Part shown: positions 31,662 to 41,028 of the stretch, in pieces
How positions within the stretch are numbered: position 1 is the stretch's first letter
Layout of the letters: every line of letters begins with the position of its first letter
Assembly: GCA_016192455.1 (NCBI GenBank)
Contig: JACPUC010000027.1
Location: 1 to 64,000, forward strand
Reading direction: 5' to 3'
Source: Candidatus Tectimicrobiota bacterium
Lineage (GTDB): Bacteria > JACPUC01
Length of the DNA stretch: 64,000 nucleotides
The notes under the pieces: generated by a model
What the model saw: the letters and a program-made list of their open reading frames with translations, nothing else
What the model was told of the DNA's origin: nothing
Databases searched by the model: none
Made by a program: the position numbers and the translations under genes

Positions 31662-34601
31662 TCAGGACCACGTTTGCCCCACTTTCACCACCTCGATCTC
31701 CAGGTCGTCCGCCCCTGCCGACGGGAAGAGGGCGCGGACAACCAGGTGGGGTTTCACAGAGCCTTCCAACGTCTGCCGCAGCCGCAGATGCAGACGCGCC
31801 TCCCCCTGGCGCTGCTGCCGCACCTCGAGCGCTTCGAGCAGGGGTCGCGCCTCGACCACCTTGGCCTGCTTACCGCGGCGGCCCTCCCCTTTCACGAGCG
31901 GCAGGCTGGAGCGCTCCAGGAAGGCGCGGACCATGGCCTGGAGCTCCTCCTCGCCGCGGAGTCGATCGAGGGCGGCGCCGCGCGCCGCCACCTCGTAGCT
32001 CACGCAGCGCGGCTGCAGGGTGAGGCCGGAGAGCAGGGTGACATCCTCGGCGCCGTCGATGCCTAGGCCCGCCGGCAGTTCGCGGTTCAAGGCCGCCTGC
32101 AGGAGGCCCGGCGCCATCCAGCGCTTCAGGCCGATGTCGCAGTACTCTTCCAGGCTCTCCACGCCCACCGGCAAGGCGGGGCCGAAGGAGAGCTTCGGCA
32201 GCGCGTTGTATCCCTGGGAGTAAGCAAGGGGCACCCCAAGGCGGCGCAAGGCGCGGTGGAACACCGTCTGCAATTCCAGGTGCGAGAGGTACTTCATCAG
32301 CCCTCGTTTGCTGTACCGCAGCCGAACCCGCTGGCGCACCGGCGATTGCGCCGCTGGGGTGCGCGCCGCGGGCATCGCGGCGGCGTGCGGCGCACGCGGC
32401 GCCGTCGCCCCGGCAATACCCCCCCCCGCGCCGGCGGCCGAGGCGGCGTCCGCCGCTGGGGCGGCAGGGCGCCCGTTGCCGACCGCCGCGGCCGGCGGGC
32501 TGACGGGAGCGCCGAAGCTGCTGCCCGACGGCTCGTTTTCCCTCCTGCCGTCGGCGCTCTGCGGCTGGGCGCCCTGGTGCAGCAAGAGGGGGAGATCGAG
32601 GCGCATCCCTTGCCGGTGTTCCAGCTCGGCCGCCAGACCCGGGACAAGGTCCGCCCCGCCGTGCTCATTGCGATAGGCGAACCACGAGGTGTTGCGGCGC
32701 GTGGTGGTGCAGTAGGGGAGGCCCGCCTGCTTCGCCATCCCCAGCAAGGGGCCGCAGGCCGTACAGCGCTGGTAACGGCAGTCATCGAGCGGCTGGCTCT
32801 CCAGGGCTCGTCTCTGCTCGCGCAGGTGAAACTTCTTGATCGTGTGGGAGTCGATGTGATCCCACGGCAGCGCCTCCTCCTCCTTAATGACGCGGTAGGC
32901 GTAAAAATCTGGCTGCAACCCAACCTGGGCGAACGCCTGCCGCCAGAGGGGCAGGCTGAAGTGCTCGTCCCAGCCCTCGAAGCGGCAGCCCAACTGGTAG
33001 GCGGCGTGGAGGACCTGCCCGAGGCGCCGGTCGCCGCGCGAGAAGACCGCTTCGAGGTAGCTGCTCTCGGGAGCGTGGAAGCGAAAGTGCACCGGCTTCT
33101 TCTTCAGGCGCTGGTAAAGGTAGTCCTGCTTCGCCCGCAGGCTTTCGAGCCGCTCTTGCGGCAGCCACTGGAAGGGCGTGTGCGGCTTGGGGACGAAGGA
33201 GGAGACGCCGAGGTTGATGTTCTTCAGCCGCTCCCCACGTTTGCCGCGCACGGCGAGGGCGTTCAGGCAGAGGCGCACGATGCCGTCGAGGTCGTCGGTG
33301 GTCTCGGTGGGCAAGCCGATCATGAAGTAGAGCTTCAACGACTCCCAACCCGCCGAGACGATCTCGTGGACGTTGCGCAGCAGGTCGGCCTCGGAGATCG
33401 TCTTGTTAATGACGGCCCGCAGGCGCTCCGTCCCCGCCTCCGGGGCGATGGTGAAGCCGGACTTGCGCACCCGGCCAACCTCGTGGATCAGCCTGGGGTT
33501 GAGCGATCCGGGCCGCAGGGAGGGGAGGGAGATCGCCACCGCCTCGTCTTCATGGCGCGCCACGAGGCGGGAGACGAGGGCGTCGAGCTCGCTGTAGTCG
33601 CCGGTGCTCAAGGAGAGGAGCGAGACGTTCTCGAAGCCGGTGGCGGCGAGGGAGGCGCGGACGATGGCGGCGATCGTCCGCGGCGTCCGCTCGCGGGTCG
33701 GGCGGGCGATGTAGCCGGCCTGGCAGAAGCGGCAGCCGCGCGTGCAGCCGCGCGCCACCTCCACGGCGACGCGTTCATGGACGATCTGCATGAACGGCAC
33801 GATGGGCCGCGTCGGCCAGGGGCTGGCATCGAGGTCCCAGACGAGGCGGCGCTCCACCGTCGGCGAGGGCGCCTGCGCGGCGTCGATGCGCGCCACCCGG
33901 CCGTCGGCATGGTGCGTCACCTCGAAGAGCCGCGGCACGTAGACGCCGCGCAGCTCCGCGCAGCTCCGCAGGAGCGTCTCCCGGCACGCGCCCTGACGCT
34001 GGGCGGCCTGGTAGGCGTCGATGATTTCGTGCACCACCTCTTCGCCATCGCCGATGACGAAGAGGTCCACGAAATCCGCCAGCGGCTCGGGGTTCACGGT
34101 GCAGGTGCCCCCGGCGATGACGAGGGGATGCGCCGCGGTGCGCCGCCGGCTGAGGAGAGGGACGCCGCCGAGATCGAGCATGGCGAGGAGGTTCGTGTAG
34201 CAGAGCTCGTACTGCAGGGTGAAGGCGACGATGTCGACCTCGCCGAGTGGCCAGGCCGATTCCAGGGTGCCGAGGGGGATCCCCTTGCGGCGCAGGAGCG
34301 CTTCGCAATCGAGGTCCGGGGCGAAGGCGCGTTCGGCGGCCACGTCCGGTCGATCGTTGAGGATGGTGTAGAGGAGCTGCAGTCCCAGGTGGGACATCCC
34401 CACTTCGTACTTGTCGGGGAAGCAGAACGCCACCGTCGTCGACACGCCGGCGAGGTCCTTGCGGATGCTGTTGATCTCCGTCCCCAGGTAGCGGGTGGGC
34501 TTGCTCACGAAGGGGAGGACATCGCGCTCAAGGCGGTCGCGCAGCGAGCGCGGACGGCGCAGCGGCGCCTGCGTTGGCTGCGGCAGCATGCTCGTCGCCA
34601 T
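31662..34601 (-). CDS. Radical SAM protein (TIGR03960) fused to DUF2344 (TIGR03936)
   Basis: 979 aa. The N-terminal 250 residues form a B12-binding-like domain. The radical SAM core has EVARGCTRGCRFCQAGYIARP (about 280-300) and continues to about 560. A zinc-like CRYQRCTACG segment follows near 610. A low-complexity Ala/Pro/Gly linker (about 695-755) joins the DUF2344 domain, which begins RVRLRYSKRGLMKYLSHLELQ. In many bacteria these two halves are separate adjacent genes beside rng; here they are one chain. The ATG has AAAGGA upstream. The biochemical role is not established, but the link to rng and cell-shape genes suggests RNA modification or ribosome biology. Confidence 0.88.
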   Translation of the reverse strand: MATSMLPQPTQAPLRRPRSLRDRLERDVLPFVSKPTRYLGTEINSIRKDLAGVSTTVAFCFPDKYEVGMSHLGLQLLYTILNDRPDVAAERAFAPDLDCEALLRRKGIPLGTLESAWPLGEVDIVAFTLQYELCYTNLLAMLDLGGVPLLSRRRTAAHPLVIAGGTCTVNPEPLADFVDLFVIGDGEEVVHEIIDAYQAAQRQGACRETLLRSCAELRGVYVPRLFEVTHHADGRVARIDAAQAPSPTVERRLVWDLDASPWPTRPIVPFMQIVHERVAVEVARGCTRGCRFCQAGYIARPTRERTPRTIAAIVRASLAATGFENVSLLSLSTGDYSELDALVSRLVARHEDEAVAISLPSLRPGSLNPRLIHEVGRVRKSGFTIAPEAGTERLRAVINKTISEADLLRNVHEIVSAGWESLKLYFMIGLPTETTDDLDGIVRLCLNALAVRGKRGERLKNINLGVSSFVPKPHTPFQWLPQERLESLRAKQDYLYQRLKKKPVHFRFHAPESSYLEAVFSRGDRRLGQVLHAAYQLGCRFEGWDEHFSLPLWRQAFAQVGLQPDFYAYRVIKEEEALPWDHIDSHTIKKFHLREQRRALESQPLDDCRYQRCTACGPLLGMAKQAGLPYCTTTRRNTSWFAYRNEHGGADLVPGLAAELEHRQGMRLDLPLLLHQGAQPQSADGRRENEPSGSSFGAPVSPPAAAVGNGRPAAPAADAASAAGAGGGIAGATAPRAPHAAAMPAARTPAAQSPVRQRVRLRYSKRGLMKYLSHLELQTVFHRALRRLGVPLAYSQGYNALPKLSFGPALPVGVESLEEYCDIGLKRWMAPGLLQAALNRELPAGLGIDGAEDVTLLSGLTLQPRCVSYEVAARGAALDRLRGEEELQAMVRAFLERSSLPLVKGEGRRGKQAKVVEARPLLEALEVRQQRQGEARLHLRLRQTLEGSVKPHLVVRALFPSAGADDLEIEVVKVGQTWS

Positions 34602-34823
34602 GGGGGTCCTTTCTCCGTGACCAAGCGTGCAGCCGGGCTCCGTGGCGGGAGCGGCCTGCGCGGCTGCGTCGGCGCGGGGGCCCGTCCCGGCGCGCCTGCC
34701 TGTCTCACCCTGTGAGTATAGATACCTGGCGGCGCTCTTGTCTAGCCGTGGGATGGCGACGCACCCACGCGGCGCCGCGGCGGGGCGGTCGCGCTCACCG
34801 TGCGGCGCCGCACGGCGCTGCCG

Positions 34824-35924
34824 TCAGAACGAGTAGCGGCGGAGGCGGACGTTGAGGAGCAATCCAAAGGCGAACATCATGCTGACCAGGGAAGAACCGC
34901 CGTAGCTCATGAACGGCAGGGGGATGCCCACCACGGGAGCGACGCCGATGGTCATGCCGATATTGGCTGCCGTCGTCACGCTGAAGAGGACCACGATCCC
35001 CAGGGCCAGGAGGGCGCCGAGGCGGTCCCGGGCCTTCAGGGCGGTGGTCACGCCGCGCGCGATGAGCGCCAGGTAGAGGAGGATGAGGAGCGTGCTGCCG
35101 AAGAAACCGAGCTCCTCGCTCACCACGCCGAAGATGAAGTCGGTGTGCTTCTCGGGGAGGAAATCGAGGCGGCTCTGCGTACCCTGAAACATCCCTTTGC
35201 CCCAGACCCCGCCGGAGCCGATGGCGATGAGCGATTGCATGCTGTGGTAGCCGGCGCCGCGGGGGTCGCTGCCGGGGTTGAGGAGGGTGAGGACGCGGCT
35301 GCGCTGGTAGTCCTGCATCACCAGCCAGAGCAATGGCAGGGCTGCCAGCACGAGGGCGCAGAGGAGGAGGAAGGTGCGCCGTTGGATGCCGACGCAGAGG
35401 GCGAGGCCAACGAAGATCACCAGGATGATGAGGGCCGTGCCGAGATCGGGCTGCTTGACGATGAGGAGGAACGGCACGATGGTCAGGAGCGCGGGCTTCA
35501 GGAGGTCCAGCAGCCCGCGTGGGGTGAGCTTCTGGGACTCGGCGAAGTAGTGGGCCAGCGCCAGGATGAGGGCGATCTTGGCGAACTCCGAGGGTTGCAC
35601 GCGAACGCCGCCGACGCCGAGCCAGCGCTGCGCCCCCTGCACCGGCGGGCTGATGGTGAGGACCGCCAGCAGGCTGAGGACGGCGATGCCGTAGATGACG
35701 TAGGCGTACTTGCCAACGTAGTGGTAATCAACGAGGAGCGCGACGAGGAAGGCGACGAACCCGTAGGCCAGCCAGGTGAGCTGCTTGGTGTAGAGCTGGT
35801 GCAGCGGGCCGTCGGGTTTGCCGCTCGTGGCGCTGTAAATCGTCAGCACCCCCCAGCCGGCCAGCAGGAGCATGACCAGGAAGGTCAGCCAGTCGAAATT
35901 TTCCCTCAGGCGCCAGCTTCCCAT
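34824..35924 (-). CDS. rodA: Rod-shape SEDS glycosyltransferase RodA
   Basis: 366 aa polytopic membrane protein of the FtsW/RodA/SpoVE family. Visible signatures are RWLGVGGVRVQPSEFAKIALILALA and LIVKQPDLGTALIILVIFV, then SMQSLIAIGSGGVWGKG, FLPEKHTDFIFGVVSEELGF and the C-terminal PLPFMSYGGSSLVSMM. The ATG at 35924 has GGAG eight bases upstream; upstream in-frame sequence overlaps the PBP2 gene and is not conserved. RodA polymerises glycan strands with PBP2, encoded just upstream. Length is normal. Confidence 0.95.
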   Translation of the reverse strand: MGSWRLRENFDWLTFLVMLLLAGWGVLTIYSATSGKPDGPLHQLYTKQLTWLAYGFVAFLVALLVDYHYVGKYAYVIYGIAVLSLLAVLTISPPVQGAQRWLGVGGVRVQPSEFAKIALILALAHYFAESQKLTPRGLLDLLKPALLTIVPFLLIVKQPDLGTALIILVIFVGLALCVGIQRRTFLLLCALVLAALPLLWLVMQDYQRSRVLTLLNPGSDPRGAGYHSMQSLIAIGSGGVWGKGMFQGTQSRLDFLPEKHTDFIFGVVSEELGFFGSTLLILLYLALIARGVTTALKARDRLGALLALGIVVLFSVTTAANIGMTIGVAPVVGIPLPFMSYGGSSLVSMMFAFGLLLNVRLRRYSF

Positions 35925-35997
35925 CGACAACTCCGAGCGCTGCGGGCTCTCACCCACCTCCTGCGGGTTCCTGCGGCATGCCGCGGCTGGCGCTTCG

Positions 35998-37908
35998 CTA
36001 CTCCGGGGCGCTGCCGGTGAGCTGCAACCTCGGCCCCTCCGACAAGGTCCTTGCCTGGCGCTCCGCGACCTGCACGTCGACGCCAAGGTGGGCCGCGATG
36101 AGCTGCCGGGCGATGGGGGCGAACTGGGAACCTCCCTTTCCTGAATGCTCGGCGAAGATCGCCACGGCAATCGTCGGCTCGTCGAACGGCGCGAAGGCGA
36201 CGAACCAGCTATGATCGCGGAAGCGCTCGGGAATCTCCGCCGGTTCCTTGTCCTTGGGGTCGGGGGAGAGGCGGATGACTTGGGAGGTGCCGGTCTTGCC
36301 CGCCACCACGACGTTCCGCAGCTTGGCCCGCCAGCCGGTCCCGTGGGCCGCGTTCACCACGTCTCGCAGTCCCTGCCGCACCCGGGCCAGGTTTTCAGGC
36401 TGCGCCGGCAGGTAGCCGACGATGTGGGGTGAGCCGACGCGCAGGGTGCGCGGGGGAGCCGTTCCCAGCTCGCTGGTGATGCGTTTGAGCACGTAGGGTT
36501 GGTAGAGCGTGCCGCCGTTGGCAACGGCGCTGATGAGCTCGGCCTGCTGGATCGGCGTCACCAAGTTGTACCCCTGGCCGATGGCGATCGAGATGGTTTC
36601 TCCAGGATACCACGGCTGGCCAAGGACGCGTTCTTTCCAGCGCGTGGTGGGGATGAGACCCCCCTTCTCGTTGGGTAAGGCGATGCCGGTGGGTCGCCCC
36701 AAGCCGAAGCCCTGGGCGTACTTGGCGATGGCGTCCACGCCGAGGCGCTGGCCAAGCTGGTAGAAGTAGACATCGCACGACTCCGACAAGGCCCGCCGCA
36801 AGGAGAGATAGCCGTGCCCGCCCTTCTTCCAATCATGGTAGACGCGGTCGCCGAAGCTGTAGAAGCCTGGGCAGAAGAGCTCTTCCTGCGGGGTGATCGC
36901 CTTCTCCTCCAGGGCGGCGATGGCCACGATGATCTTGTACACGGAGCCGGGTGGATACTGGCCTTGCAGGGCGCGGTTCTGCAGAGGATTCTTCGGGTCC
37001 TGCTGGAGGGCCTGCCAGATCGTCGGGGACAAGCCGCTGACGAACTGGTTCGGATCGTAGGCGGGCTGGCTGACGAGCGCCAGCACCTCGCCGTTCCGCG
37101 GATCAAGGGCGACCACCGCGCCCGCCTGGCTGCCGAGGAGGGTGGCGGCGAGCTGCTGCAACCGCCAGTCAATGGTGAGGTAGAGGTCGTTCCCCGGCGT
37201 CGAGGGCACCCTGCGGATGCCCCGCACCTCCTGGCCGTGGGCATCCACCTCCATCTCTTTGTAGCCGTTCTCGCCGCGCAGCTCGCGGTCGTAGACGAGC
37301 TCGACGCCGGTCTTGCCGATCAGATCGCCGGGCCGGTAGAGGCGCTCGCCGGCGCGATCCTGCGCGAGCTGCTGCTCGGTGACCTCGCCGACGTAGCCGA
37401 GGACGTGGGCCAGTTGCGGGCCATAGAGGTAGTGCCGAATCGGCTCCACCTCGAGCTGCACCCCAGGGAGGTCGAACTTGTGTTCCTCGAAGAAGGCCAC
37501 GTCGCGGCGGTTGAGATCTCGCCGGATGAGAATGGGCATGAACGGCGGCGCCGTCTCGATCTTGCGCCGCAGCCAGCCGCGCTCGAGGTCGAGCCGCTGG
37601 CTCAGGACGGCGATGGTCTGTTCGAGGTCGCCAAGGTCTTGACGCACCACGAAAAGGTTCAAGGCGGGTCGCGTGGCGGCGAGGGGCACGCCGTGGCGAT
37701 CGAAGATGCCGCCCCGCCGGCTCGCCAGGCGAACCTGCCGCAAGCGGTTGTTCTCCGACAGCTCGCGGAAGGCCTGGCCGCGCAGCACCTGCACCTGCCA
37801 GAGACGGAAGAGGAGGACCACGAAGACCAGCACGACCAGCATGCCGAGGATCTGGACGCGCCGGCGGAAATTCGTGAATTCGGCGTGGCTGTATTTATCG
37901 CGATTCAC
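35998..37908 (-). CDS. mrdA: Penicillin-binding protein 2 (elongasome transpeptidase)
   Basis: 636 aa class B PBP. An N-terminal membrane anchor (RVQILGMLVVLVFVVLLFRLWQV) precedes the pedestal domain with RLASRRGGIFDRHGVPLA. The transpeptidase has the active-site Ser in YPPGSVYKI (about Ser320), SCDVYFYQ as the SxN-equivalent, and VAGKTGTSQV as the KTG motif. The start is GTG at 37908 because no ATG fits the conserved beginning. It lies 74 bases upstream of rodA and is its functional partner in lateral wall synthesis. Confidence 0.95.
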   Translation of the reverse strand: MNRDKYSHAEFTNFRRRVQILGMLVVLVFVVLLFRLWQVQVLRGQAFRELSENNRLRQVRLASRRGGIFDRHGVPLAATRPALNLFVVRQDLGDLEQTIAVLSQRLDLERGWLRRKIETAPPFMPILIRRDLNRRDVAFFEEHKFDLPGVQLEVEPIRHYLYGPQLAHVLGYVGEVTEQQLAQDRAGERLYRPGDLIGKTGVELVYDRELRGENGYKEMEVDAHGQEVRGIRRVPSTPGNDLYLTIDWRLQQLAATLLGSQAGAVVALDPRNGEVLALVSQPAYDPNQFVSGLSPTIWQALQQDPKNPLQNRALQGQYPPGSVYKIIVAIAALEEKAITPQEELFCPGFYSFGDRVYHDWKKGGHGYLSLRRALSESCDVYFYQLGQRLGVDAIAKYAQGFGLGRPTGIALPNEKGGLIPTTRWKERVLGQPWYPGETISIAIGQGYNLVTPIQQAELISAVANGGTLYQPYVLKRITSELGTAPPRTLRVGSPHIVGYLPAQPENLARVRQGLRDVVNAAHGTGWRAKLRNVVVAGKTGTSQVIRLSPDPKDKEPAEIPERFRDHSWFVAFAPFDEPTIAVAIFAEHSGKGGSQFAPIARQLIAAHLGVDVQVAERQARTLSEGPRLQLTGSAPE

Positions 37909-37993
37909 CGTGAGGCTCTACCTTACTCCGGGAAGGGCAGCGGCAACAGGATTCGCCCCCACTCCACCTGCGTAGCGGCGCGGCGGTCGGGGT

Positions 37994-38536
37994 TCAGGGC
38001 GGCGCTGCGGCGGCGCCGCGCAGGCGCACCAGACCGCCGATGAGGTCCGACGGCAGGCGGAAGAGTGCGCGCAGTCGTTCGATGCCGACAATGACCACGG
38101 GGGCCAGCGCCCCGCTGACGACGATCTGCAAGAGCAACAGGGGCAAGGCTTGCGCGGCGCCGACGGTGGCGGGCGAGACGGTTCGGGTGAGGCCAAGGAA
38201 GAAGACGCCATCCACGAGGCTCAGGAAGCTCGTGACGACGAGTTGCGTCAGCCAGGTCGTTGATCGGAGGTGGCGTTGCACCAGGCCGAGGGAAAAGACG
38301 AAGACGGCCTTCGTCAGCAGGTTGGTCCCCACCAGGCCGCTTCCCAGCGTGTCCTGCAGCAGCCCCAGGACTGCCCCCACCACCAGGCTTCTGTTCAAGT
38401 TCCAGTAAAGGCCGAAGTAGACGGTGGCGATGAGGCAGAGATCGGGTCGCGCCCCCCACAGCGCGAAGGGCCCAAACAACGTCGTCTGCGCCAGCAGCGT
38501 GGCGAACACCGTCAGGCTCGCGAACAGGGCGAACAC
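37994..38536 (-). CDS. mreD: Rod-shape-determining membrane protein MreD
   Basis: 180 aa, highly hydrophobic, with about five to six helices. LWGARPDLCLIATVYFGLYW and VVGAVLGLLQDTLGSGLVGTNLL are the recognisable MreD blocks. The start is GTG at 38536, 12 bases after the mreC stop. Order mreB-mreC-mreD-PBP2-rodA is the textbook elongasome operon. MreD helps to link MreB to the cell-wall synthases. Confidence 0.93.
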   Translation of the reverse strand: MFALFASLTVFATLLAQTTLFGPFALWGARPDLCLIATVYFGLYWNLNRSLVVGAVLGLLQDTLGSGLVGTNLLTKAVFVFSLGLVQRHLRSTTWLTQLVVTSFLSLVDGVFFLGLTRTVSPATVGAAQALPLLLLQIVVSGALAPVVIVGIERLRALFRLPSDLIGGLVRLRGAAAAPP

Positions 38537-38548
38537 GCAGGCACCCCC

Positions 38549-39370
38549 TCATGATGAGGGCTGTTCGAGTACGATGAGCACCTCTTCCAGCCGCCGCAGG
38601 TTGGCGCTCGGCACCACCTCGGCGATCTGGAACAACCCCTCCTGGCTGGCGCGCACGGCGTTCACATGGCCGATGAGCAGACCGGGCGGAAAGATGCCGC
38701 CGTGGCCGGAAGAGACTACGCGGTCGCCCAGACGGAGGCTGTCGCCGAGGGGAACGTAGTTCATCCGCAGCAGCGAGGAATTCCTGCCGACCAGGACACC
38801 GTTGGCGCGGGTGCGCTGGATGATCCCATCCACGGCGCTGCGCACATCGGTGATGAGAAGCACCTGCGAGGAGGTGTAGCTGGCGGCGATGATATGCCCG
38901 ACGATTCCCTCGTGGTTCACCACCGCCATCTTCTGCTGCACGCCATCGCGCCGGCCGCGGTCCAGGACCATCGTTTGCGACCAGTTCGTGGCGGCATGGC
39001 CGATGACGCGCGCGCCGAGGAGGTTGAGGGGGGTGCGTTCCTTCAGGGCGAGGAGCCGCCGCAGGCGTTCATTCTCCTGTCGCTGCTCGTCGGCGGCCAA
39101 GAGCTTGGCGCGCAATTCTTCATTCTCTTGCCGCAGGCGAACATTCCCATCCTGCACGTTGATCAGCACGAGGTAGCGACTCCACGCCTCGCCGGCGCTC
39201 CGTTGCGCAAAGTGAACCGCGCGCTGCGCTGGCGCGAGGATGATCTGCGCCAGATCGGCCAGCATGAGGGGATCGGGATTCCCTCGGATGTTCAAGGAAA
39301 TCAACACGAAGGAGAAGAGGGTGATGGCCAGGAGAAGGAAGAGGTGACGACGTTGGAAGGTATGCTTCAT
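38549..39370 (-). CDS. mreC: Rod-shape-determining protein MreC
   Basis: 273 aa. A single N-terminal membrane helix (LFLLLAITLFSFVLISLNI) is followed by a coiled coil (NVRLRQENEELRAKLLAADEQRQENERLRRLLALKE). The beta-rich MreC core contains ARVIGHAATNWSQTMVLDRGRRDGVQQKMAVVNHEGIVGHI. This is standard MreC layout and length. The 208 bases between it and mreB hold only GC-rich sequence. Confidence 0.95.
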   Translation of the reverse strand: MKHTFQRRHLFLLLAITLFSFVLISLNIRGNPDPLMLADLAQIILAPAQRAVHFAQRSAGEAWSRYLVLINVQDGNVRLRQENEELRAKLLAADEQRQENERLRRLLALKERTPLNLLGARVIGHAATNWSQTMVLDRGRRDGVQQKMAVVNHEGIVGHIIAASYTSSQVLLITDVRSAVDGIIQRTRANGVLVGRNSSLLRMNYVPLGDSLRLGDRVVSSGHGGIFPPGLLIGHVNAVRASQEGLFQIAEVVPSANLRRLEEVLIVLEQPSS

Positions 39371-39578
39371 GCTTGGGAGATGATCGGCATTCGGATGGGC
39401 TGGCCTGCCACGGTTTGGCGGTAAGCCGCGGCGCCCCGCTCACGCCACTGCACCGACGGCAGCGCCTCCGCCGCTCGGCGCCTCGATTCCCCGCGCCCCT
39501 CGCAGCCGCGTCCGCGGCGTCGCGCTCCCCGCTGCCGGCCATGCCCCCGCCGGCGAAGCCCTGAGCCGCGCGCGGAGA

Positions 39579-40619
<1,041 letters not shown>

Positions 40620-40801
40620 TCATGGGAGGCCGCTCACCTTGATTGATTCAGACAAACCGTGCTGCTCACCACTCAGCGCCACACCCAGCAGCGTCCGGCG
40701 CAGGAGTACCTTGCGCGGACTCTTCCTTTCGCCATACCATAAAGGAGACCGCACCGGAAGGCAATGGCTTAGCTTGTAATTTTGACAATTTTTTCGTTCC
40801 C

Positions 40802-40830
40802 TTTGCAAACGCGGCAGGGTGCCGTACTAT
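40802..40830 (+). promoter_or_regulatory. Candidate sigma-70-type promoter for ppiD
   Basis: TTTGCA (40802-40807), a 17-base spacer and TACTAT (40825-40830) lie about 200 bases before the ATG. It is in the 427-base mreB/ppiD divergent region, which otherwise has an AT-rich stretch (GTAATTTTGACAATTTTTTC at 40774-40793) likely to serve mreB. Confidence 0.45.
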
Positions 40831-41028
40831 GCTACGCTTACACCTCACCCGCGACGTGGGGGGAGAGCATGCCGCGGCAGCGCCCGCGGCGGTGATCGGC
40901 CGCCGGAGCAGCCGTGTGCGGGCCTCGGGCGGCGCGGCGGACGGAGGCGGCGGCGACAACAGCGCCCGCGGCATGCACGCCCGGATCACCTTGCCACACG
41001 CACGGACAACCTGAAGAGAAGTAGCACC

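Noticed and set aside
32256-34715. 819-codon open frame antisense to the radical SAM-DUF2344 gene
   Set aside because: Same shadow effect; the opposite strand has definite radical SAM motifs.
40774-40793. TGACAATT at 40780-40787 as a third copy of the 12-bp palindrome
   Set aside because: Only a half-site is present; the right arm TGTCA is missing. It is more likely part of the AT-rich mreB promoter.
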